Source: Jatrophihabitans_A sp035248685 (GTDB lineage Bacteria > Actinomycetota > Actinomycetes > Mycobacteriales > Jatrophihabitantaceae). Taken from it: a DNA stretch of 64,000 nt. The notes below the pieces were generated by a model. The model was not told the origin of the DNA. It made no database searches and saw only the letters and a program-made list of their open reading frames with translations. Of the stretch, positions 8,717-13,921 are shown one piece after another; positions within the stretch are counted from its first letter, which is position 1, and each line of letters begins with the position of its first letter. The stretch spans positions 1-64,000 of the forward strand of contig DATFHF010000024.1 in NCBI GenBank assembly GCA_035248685.1, written 5' to 3'. The position numbers and the translations under genes were made by a program.

Positions 8717-9049
8717 ATGTCCGTACCGGACAGCGGTACCGGCAAGAACGGCGTCAAGACGCTGGCCTTCCGGTTCCGGCCCGAGCTGCACAGCCAGATC
8801 ACCCTGGTCGCCGGGCTGCGTGGCCACACGCTGCAAGACGAAGTCATGGCCGCGATCGAGGCGCACGTCGCCACGGCCAAGACCGATCCCGAGCTGACCA
8901 GCAAGGTCGAAGCGGCTCGCGCCGAGATTGAGCAGGAAGCTCAGGAACGGCGCGCCACCATCGCCGCGCTGTTCGAGGCCGACCAGGCGACGGCGACCGA
9001 CAAGCCGACCAAGACAACGCCAGGCCGCACTGGCAGCAAGCCCGCGTAA
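8717..9049 (+). CDS. small ribbon-helix-helix-like or coiled-coil protein
   Basis: A 110-residue protein. Residues ~14-45 (LAFRFRPELHSQITLVAGLRG and following) resemble the ribbon-helix-helix/Arc pattern of plasmid regulators, and residues 50-85 are strongly helical and charged. The tail is Lys/Thr-rich. The start at 8717 follows GAGGAGGT; an in-frame ATG at 8627 would add 30 residues but lacks a ribosome site. Proteins like this often bind transfer origins or control element copy number. The assignment is tentative. Confidence 0.6.
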   Translation: MSVPDSGTGKNGVKTLAFRFRPELHSQITLVAGLRGHTLQDEVMAAIEAHVATAKTDPELTSKVEAARAEIEQEAQERRATIAALFEADQATATDKPTKTTPGRTGSKPA

Positions 9050-9172
9050 AGGAACGGGCCGCACCATCCCATGCACCACCTGGCGGGCAGCGGGCGGATC
9101 GAGAGCCCACCAGCTTTCACCGCCCGCTCCCGCCAGTCACACCAACTGAAGACCGAAAGGAGGTCACCAGCT

Positions 9173-9385
9173 ATGACAGCTGAATCATCAATCGCAACAA
9201 GACAATCCCGAGCCGAGGTCAACCCGGGCACCGAGCCGAGCGGCGAAACCGCGCCCCAACTCACCCCCCGTATCTGGCTGGCCTCCGTCACCGACCACGA
9301 GTGGGGCATCATGCACGGTGCCTGGGTATCGGCCAACCAAGCAGTCAGCGGCATCCGCGCCGACCTGAGACCGCATGCTGGCTAG
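9173..9385 (+). pseudogene. ardA: ArdA antirestriction protein, N-terminal part
   Basis: A 70-residue ORF with a strong AAAGGAGG before the ATG. After a 29-residue leader it has LTPRIWLASVTDHEWGIMHG followed by AWV, the standard start of actinobacterial ArdA (TPRIYVASLxDYxxGxLHGxWxxA). It terminates just where ArdA should continue into its AMLAxSP segment. That segment is found in the next frame at 9375, so one base must be skipped for full-length ArdA. Either the gene is broken, the sequence has an error, or expression uses frameshifting or coupled re-initiation. Confidence 0.7.
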
Positions 9386-9809
9386 CTCTCCGATCGCCCG
9401 ACGAAACGGTAAGCCGGTCAGCGCCTGGGCCATCTTCAACAGCGCCGACTTCGGTAGCTACCGGGTCGGCCACTACGACAGCCTGAACTGGCTCAGCCAG
9501 CTCGGCCAAGGCATCGCCCAGCACGGCAAGCCCTTCGCCGCTTGGGCCAACCTGGTTCACGACCCCGACCAGTTGGCCGACTACGACGTCACCTACCTCG
9601 GCCACTACGACAGCTTGGAAAGCTACATCGAGCAGCGCATCAACGAACTGGGTTACAACCGCGCCTTCAACGAGGTCGTCCCCGAAGCGCTCCGACCCTG
9701 GGTCAAGATCGACCTGGCCGCTACCGCGCGCAACCTGCACGCCGGCGGCGACCTGCATGCTGTCCCCGCCGATGAAGGCGGCATCTGGATATTCGATGGC
9801 CGCCAATAA
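9375..9809 (+). CDS. ardA: ArdA antirestriction protein, C-terminal part (frame +1)
   Basis: A 144-residue ORF that continues ArdA: MLASSPIA, WAIFNSADFGSYRVGHYDSL, the AxWA segment, YLGHYDSLESY and the terminal GGIWIFDG signature. ArdA proteins are acidic DNA mimics that inhibit type I restriction enzymes and protect incoming elements. The ATG at 9375 overlaps the N-terminal ORF by 11 bases with no good ribosome site, so independent translation would rely on coupling. Joined across the frame, the two parts give a protein close to the usual ArdA length (~170-180 core residues). Confidence 0.75.
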   Translation: MLASSPIARRNGKPVSAWAIFNSADFGSYRVGHYDSLNWLSQLGQGIAQHGKPFAAWANLVHDPDQLADYDVTYLGHYDSLESYIEQRINELGYNRAFNEVVPEALRPWVKIDLAATARNLHAGGDLHAVPADEGGIWIFDGRQ

Positions 9810-9953
9810 CCTGCGCGCAGCATTGAGCGAGCCAACGCGCAGTATTAATAGTAGGCCGAACCAAATTGGGCCGAAACTTAGGCTCGCCTTTTGCCGGATC
9901 GGCCGGTACCTTTCCTCCTTCATCAATTCCGCGAATTGCGAAGGAGTTATGCC

Positions 9954-10316
9954 GTGGGCCACGACGACGCCGCCGACCAGATCGAAGCCCCGCCGGCCCA
10001 GCACCCCATCGAGGCACTGGCCGAGCAGATCCGCCAGTTGGCCTACCAAGCGTGGCTGCGCGGCCGGACTGACAAGCAGGACAACACCATCACCTTCTTT
10101 GACCGGATATATCTCGGCCACTACAGCAGCCTGCAGCACTACGCCGCGAGTGTGCTGGAGCGCTACCAGCTCGACCAATTGCTGGCTCCCGTGCACCGAC
10201 CGTTCATCGAGTTCGACATCGAGGGACTGGCGCGCTATTTGCTCGATCACGACGAGATTTACACCATCGACGCGGCACCGGTCGGAATCTGGGTATTCGA
10301 CGCCCGTCTCGATTAG
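9954..10316 (+). CDS. stand-alone ArdA C-terminal-domain protein
   Basis: A 120-residue protein. From about residue 18 it parallels the second half of the preceding ArdA: an EQIRQLAYQAW helix aligned with the AxWA helix, then YLGHYSSLQHY against YLGHYDSLESY, FIEFDIEGLARYL against VKIDLAATARNL, and the final GIWVFDARL against GIWIFDGRQ. It therefore looks like a diverged duplicate of the ArdA C-terminal half without the N-terminal domain. The GTG start at 9954 has AAGGAG seven bases upstream. Function could be accessory antirestriction or ArdA dimer modulation; both are inference. Confidence 0.7.
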   Translation: MGHDDAADQIEAPPAQHPIEALAEQIRQLAYQAWLRGRTDKQDNTITFFDRIYLGHYSSLQHYAASVLERYQLDQLLAPVHRPFIEFDIEGLARYLLDHDEIYTIDAAPVGIWVFDARLD

Positions 10317-10376
10317 GCCAGGCACTCCTGGGTTTATCGACGCACAATTCGGGTCGGAATTACGGTCGAATTCGCA

Positions 10377-10382
10377 TATAAT
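10377..10382 (+). promoter_or_regulatory. -10 box of the xis-int operon with flanking repeats
   Basis: A perfect TATAAT at 10377-10382 lies 51 bp before xis. No good -35 is seen. Just upstream, two direct GGTCG(G)AATT copies and an AATTCG/CGAATT inverted pair (about 10347-10373) would suit an activator or repressor, which may explain the missing -35. Confidence 0.5.
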
Positions 10383-10433
10383 GAATAACGAGATGCCCGC
10401 CCATTTTAAACCAGTCTATTCAGGGGACGCACA

Positions 10434-10664
10434 ATGAAGGCGTCACCGCCCGCGTCCCTGGCCAGCCGTCGCAGCCCCGACAGGCTCGAGCTGCTGACCG
10501 TCGCCGAAACCTGCGGCCTGCTGCGGATAAGTCGTTGGACGTTCTATCGGCTGATCCAATCTGGGCAGCTTCAGTCGGTCACCATCGGGCGCAGCCGGCG
10601 GATCACCCGCCGAGCATTGCAGCGCTACATCGCGCAGCTAGATGGCTCAGGAGAACTTGTATGA
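10434..10664 (+). CDS. xis: excisionase-like helix-turn-helix protein
   Basis: A 76-residue protein. After a variable N-terminus, residues ~20-70 give LLTVAETCGLLRISRWTFYRLIQSG and then IGRSRRITRRALQRYI, the standard MerR-like winged helix of Xis/AlpA-type excisionases (HTH_17). It lies directly before the tyrosine integrase with an ATGA overlap, the usual xis-int arrangement of actinobacterial integrative elements. It should bend DNA at the attachment site and direct the integrase to excision. Confidence 0.85.
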   Translation: MKASPPASLASRRSPDRLELLTVAETCGLLRISRWTFYRLIQSGQLQSVTIGRSRRITRRALQRYIAQLDGSGELV

Positions 10665-12046
10665 GTCGACGCAACTTGACTGGTAGTGGAACGGTCTACA
10701 AGCGCAAAGATGGACGCTGGGAAGCAGCCGTCTATCTAGACACCGCCAGTGGCACGCGCAAGCGGTTCCGCTTCTATGCCCACACGCGCCAGGAGGCTTG
10801 GGCTCGGCTGACTCGCGCACAGGCCGGGGCTCTCCGCGGTGATCTGGCACCGGAACGTAGCTGGCAGCTCGGGGCCTACTTCGACTACTGGTTGCCCATT
10901 GTCAAACGGACCAAGTCGCCAACTACTTACCTGTCATACGAGTCGGTCGTTCGGAACTACCTCCGACCGGATTTAGGTAGCTACTCGTTGACCAAGCTCA
11001 CCACGCCACGGCTTCAGCGCTACCTAGATGGTCAGCTGACGACCGGCCGCTCAGTACGGACGGTCCAGAAGCAACGCATGGTGCTGTCGGCGGCGCTAAC
11101 GCGGGCTATGCGCGAGGATCTCCTGGTGCGCAATGTCGCGCACAACGTCGAGCTGCCGTCATGGCGACGGAAAGAGATTCGGCCATGGGCCGTTGAACAG
11201 CTCCAGCTCTTCCTGGCTGTGGCGCAGAAGGAGCCCCTATACCCAGTCTTTCTACTGCTCGGACTCTACGGGCTACGCCGCGGAGAAGTCCTAGGGTTGC
11301 GCTGGCAGGACATCAATCTCGCGGCCAGTCGTCTGCATATTCGGCAGCAACTGCAACGCTACGATGGCGACCTGCACCTCCGGCCTACCAAGACGGCTGC
11401 CGGCGAGCGAGACCTTCCGTTACTGGAGCCAGCTCGGCAAGCACTTGTCGCCATCCGGCCGGAAAACGTCCCACCAACGCGACTGGTGTTTCTAACCCGC
11501 TTCGACAACCCGATCGAGGGTGGCAATGTCCTACGGGCTTTCCGCCGCATCAGTCGGCGGGCCGGCCTGCCTGAGATCACGCTGCACCACCTACGGCACA
11601 CAACGGCGACTTTGCTCAAGAACACTGGCGTACCAGCCAGGGATGCTCAATTGATCTTGGGTCATGCCAATATGCACACCACGCAGCAGCTCTACCAGCA
11701 CGCTGACCTGAGTGGTCAATTCCGCGCGCTAACACAGCTGCAGCAGTTGCTCTTGCCCGAGAGTGGCAGTGAACGTGGCCGTCACGACCTGCCGTCAGAC
11801 CGAGTAACGGCGCCCGTATTGGGCGCCGTTACAGGCAGATTCTCTCTGGTGGCTCCTCCCAGACTCGAACTGGGGACACAAGGCTCTTCAGCAGGACAGG
11901 GGTCAGTGTTGCCTCCAAGCCTCAGGAAGGTTGGCTTGTCAGTTGCACAGCGTGCCCGCACGTCACTGCTCGGTGCGGCTGCCGTCCTATTCAGCCGTCA
12001 GATCGACCAGCTCGGTTCTATGACCACTCGTCTAGTCCTTCAGTAA
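10661..12046 (+). CDS. int: tyrosine site-specific integrase with read-through C-terminus
   Basis: Residues ~10-60 form an arm-binding AP2-like domain, ~65-160 the SAM-like core-binding domain, ~170-360 the catalytic domain. Catalytic residues are visible: Arg206 (GLRRGE), His309-x-x-Arg312 (HHLRH), His335 (LGHANMH) and Tyr345. The normal end of the family falls near residue 370. The final ~90 residues are unlike any integrase: they read through a 12-bp hairpin and then tRNA 3'-end sequence in the anti-sense direction, so they are probably attachment-site DNA translated by chance. The start at 10661 overlaps xis. Confidence 0.9.
   Translation: MSRRNLTGSGTVYKRKDGRWEAAVYLDTASGTRKRFRFYAHTRQEAWARLTRAQAGALRGDLAPERSWQLGAYFDYWLPIVKRTKSPTTYLSYESVVRNYLRPDLGSYSLTKLTTPRLQRYLDGQLTTGRSVRTVQKQRMVLSAALTRAMREDLLVRNVAHNVELPSWRRKEIRPWAVEQLQLFLAVAQKEPLYPVFLLLGLYGLRRGEVLGLRWQDINLAASRLHIRQQLQRYDGDLHLRPTKTAAGERDLPLLEPARQALVAIRPENVPPTRLVFLTRFDNPIEGGNVLRAFRRISRRAGLPEITLHHLRHTTATLLKNTGVPARDAQLILGHANMHTTQQLYQHADLSGQFRALTQLQQLLLPESGSERGRHDLPSDRVTAPVLGAVTGRFSLVAPPRLELGTQGSSAGQGSVLPPSLRKVGLSVAQRARTSLLGAAAVLFSRQIDQLGSMTTRLVLQ
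11804..11832 (+). terminator. strong hairpin within the 3' part of the int frame
   Basis: Perfect 12-bp stem, arms 11804-11815 and 11821-11832, 5-base loop, G+C-rich, without a U tract. It lies just after the last integrase-like codons. It could terminate int transcription before the tRNA-derived sequence, or be a structured part of the attachment site. Confidence 0.55.
11847..11875 (-). repeat. tRNA 3'-end fragment, probable attachment site
   Basis: Read on the minus strand this is a complete T-arm (CCCAG, loop TTCGAGT, CTGGG), a 7-base acceptor strand AGGAGCC, discriminator A and CCA, ending at 11847. The 5' half of a tRNA is absent upstream, so this is a fragment and not a working gene. 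A tRNA 3' end directly after a tyrosine integrase gene is the classic attP/attR identity segment. Which tRNA it came from could not be decided; it is not the fMet tRNA at 13663. Confidence 0.65.
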
Positions 12047-12071
12047 CCCACTCAGCCTCAGGAGGCAGCAC

Positions 12072-13706
12072 GTGCAGCGCGGCGCCGTTATCTATATCCG
12101 GGTCTCGACCAAGGACCAGGCGGAGCGGGGTGGCGAAGCCGAGGGCTTCTCGCTACCGGCCCAACGAGAGGCTTGCCGTCGCAAGGCTGAACAGCTCGGC
12201 GTTCCCGTCATTGCTGAGTTCTCCGACGCGGGCGAGTCTGCTCGATCCACCGCCCGACCCGACCTCCAGCGAATGCTTCGGTTCCTGACCGAGAACCCGG
12301 TCAGCCACGTCATCGTGCACAAGGTCGATCGGCTGGCCCGCAATCGGGCTGATGATGTCCAGATCAACCTGTCCATCCAGCAGGCCGGCGCCGTGCTGGT
12401 GTCGTGCACGGAGAACATCGACGAAACCCCGTCCGGGGTGCTGCTGCACGGCATCATGAGTTCGATCGCCGAGTTCTACAGCAAGAACCTGGCCAACGAG
12501 TCACGTAAGGGCATGCGGCAGAAGGTCAAGGCCGGCGGCACGCCAGGCAAGGCTCCCTTCGGCTACGTCAACGTCCGTAGCCGCAGTCCAGAAGGCCGGG
12601 AAATCCGCACTGTCGAAATCGATGCCGACCGAGCCGAAGCGGTGCGCTGGCTGTTCCAGGCCTACGCCACCGGCGACTGGACGATGAATATGCTGCGCGA
12701 CGAACTCGACCGCCAAGGCATCACAGCCAGACCGACGCCGAAATTCCCGGCTCGGCCGCTGGCCATCTCCCAGATCGAACGCATCCTCAAGAACCGCTAC
12801 TACCTCGGCGAGGTCCGCTACGAAGACGTCTGGTACCCGGGCCGGCACCAAGCGGTCATCAGTCCTGAACTGTGGGAGCAGGTACAAGCGGTGCGTCGTG
12901 GACGCCAGCAGAGCGGCGAGAAGCCCCGCCAGCACCCCCACTACCTTAAGGGCTCGCTGTACTGCGGGCAGTGCGGCGAGCTGCTCGGCGTTGAGGTGGT
13001 GCGCAACCACCAAGGCCGCAGCTACCCATACTTCTACTGCCTCGGCCGGCAGAAGCAGCACAACGGCTGCCAGCTACGCGCCACCCCGATTGATCTGGTC
13101 GAGCAGAAGATCATCGAGCACTGGCAAACCATCACCCTGTCACCGGATGAGCTTGCCGCCGTCCGGGCCAACGTCATGACCTACCTGGAGCAGGTACTCC
13201 CCGAGCGCAACCGCGAGGTCGAGCGGGCGACGCGGACGATCGCCGAGCTGACCGGCCAGCGCGACAAATTACTCCAAGCTCACTATGCCGGTGCCGTGCC
13301 GCTGGATCAGCTCAAGGTCGAGCAGGAACGGATCGCTCGCCAACTGGCGGCCGCGCACGAGGCTCTTAATGGCTCCCGCCTCCAGCGCCAGCAACTCGAA
13401 GAGACAGTCGACCGGGCGCTGATGCTGCTCGAACGGGGTGACAGCCAGTACGCCACGGCGTCGAGCATCGTCCGGCGGGACCTGAACCAGGCCGTCTTCG
13501 AGCGCTTCTGGCTGATTGACGACGAGATTGCTGAGGCCCAATTCACGGCCCTCTTCGGCCGGCTCCGACCTAGCGCACAGCCGTCCAGCGAGGTGCCCGA
13601 TACAGATCCCGAAAACCGAAAGAACCTGCACCCAGAGGGCACAGGTTCTAACGAACCACTTTTGGTAGCGGGGACAGGATTTGAACCTGCGACCTCTGGG
13701 TTATGA
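12072..13706 (+). CDS. large serine recombinase
   Basis: A 544-residue protein. The catalytic domain occupies residues 1-140 with Ser12 in YIRVSTKDQ, then RLARN and the S-x-x-A-E-F helix (SSIAEFYSKNLA). The recombinase domain (GKAPFGYV...) and a zinc ribbon (CGQCGELL ... YCLGRQ ... GC) at ~300-335 follow, then a coiled-coil (~370-450). GTG start at 12072 with AGGAGG upstream. The last ~14 residues (VAGTGFEPATSGL) are the translation of the tRNA-fMet 3' end, so the gene runs into its presumed target. Confidence 0.92.
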   Translation: MQRGAVIYIRVSTKDQAERGGEAEGFSLPAQREACRRKAEQLGVPVIAEFSDAGESARSTARPDLQRMLRFLTENPVSHVIVHKVDRLARNRADDVQINLSIQQAGAVLVSCTENIDETPSGVLLHGIMSSIAEFYSKNLANESRKGMRQKVKAGGTPGKAPFGYVNVRSRSPEGREIRTVEIDADRAEAVRWLFQAYATGDWTMNMLRDELDRQGITARPTPKFPARPLAISQIERILKNRYYLGEVRYEDVWYPGRHQAVISPELWEQVQAVRRGRQQSGEKPRQHPHYLKGSLYCGQCGELLGVEVVRNHQGRSYPYFYCLGRQKQHNGCQLRATPIDLVEQKIIEHWQTITLSPDELAAVRANVMTYLEQVLPERNREVERATRTIAELTGQRDKLLQAHYAGAVPLDQLKVEQERIARQLAAAHEALNGSRLQRQQLEETVDRALMLLERGDSQYATASSIVRRDLNQAVFERFWLIDDEIAEAQFTALFGRLRPSAQPSSEVPDTDPENRKNLHPEGTGSNEPLLVAGTGFEPATSGL

Positions 13707-13739
13707 GCCCAGCGAGCTACCGAGCTGCTCCACCCCGCG
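13663..13739 (-). tRNA. initiator tRNA-Met (anticodon CAT)
   Basis: A 77-nt cloverleaf with encoded CCA. The acceptor arm is CGCGGGG paired with CCCCGCT, leaving the C1-U72 mismatch typical of actinobacterial initiator tRNAs. The anticodon stem CTGGG/CCCAG has the three G-C pairs diagnostic of tRNA-fMet around CTCATAA. The T-arm is GCAGGTTCAAATCCTGT-like. Its last 44 bases overlap the serine recombinase frame on the other strand. It is the chromosomal right edge of the mobile element. Confidence 0.95.
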
Positions 13740-13798
13740 TCGGTAGCACCAACCTTACCCGGCCCGAGTCCGGGGCGCCAAATCCGGGCTGCACCGCT

Positions 13799-13848
13799 GA
13801 TGTGTCCCCGGTTTTGAGCGCCATGACGCACAAATCTGGGGACACATC
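13799..13848. repeat. 18-bp imperfect inverted repeat, unknown origin
   Basis: The arms GATGTGTCCCC (13799-13809) and GGGGACACATC (13838-13848) pair perfectly. With the next seven bases the arms extend to 18 bp with 2 mismatches, leaving a 14-base centre. The unit lies between the tRNA and the UPF0182 gene with no ORF. It could be a pair of fused insertion-sequence ends, a minimal mobile repeat or a protein-binding palindrome. Confidence 0.55.
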
Positions 13849-13921
13849 GACCGAGGTCAGCCTGCGTAACCGCAGGACAATTCGGGGCGACCCGGCGAGA
13901 CAGCCGCCTCGGACCGGAGCG

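Larger units (their letters stand above)
1..13739. mobile_element. integrated conjugative-type element, left end outside window
   Basis: The block is a run of mobile-element functions: VirD4-like ATPase (4551-6686), replication-relaxation protein, methyltransferase, ArdA-type antirestriction genes, Xis, tyrosine integrase and serine recombinase. It stops at an initiator tRNA-Met gene, after which conserved chromosomal genes begin. Both integrase frames run into tRNA 3'-end sequence, the usual attachment target. Intergenic DNA near 2500-2700 and 4140-4340 is clearly more AT-rich than the chromosome to the right. No second copy of the tRNA-fMet 3' end was found to the left, so the far attachment site should lie before position 1. 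No VirB4-like gene is visible. Extent to the left is inference. Confidence 0.7.

Noticed and set aside
11770..12046. C-terminal 90 residues of the tyrosine integrase as a new domain
   Set aside because: They are encoded by a hairpin, a tRNA fragment and downstream DNA; the catalytic domain is complete before them.
13664..13706. C-terminal GTGFEPATSGL domain of the serine recombinase
   Set aside because: This peptide is the translation of the opposite strand of the tRNA-fMet 3' end and is not a real protein domain.
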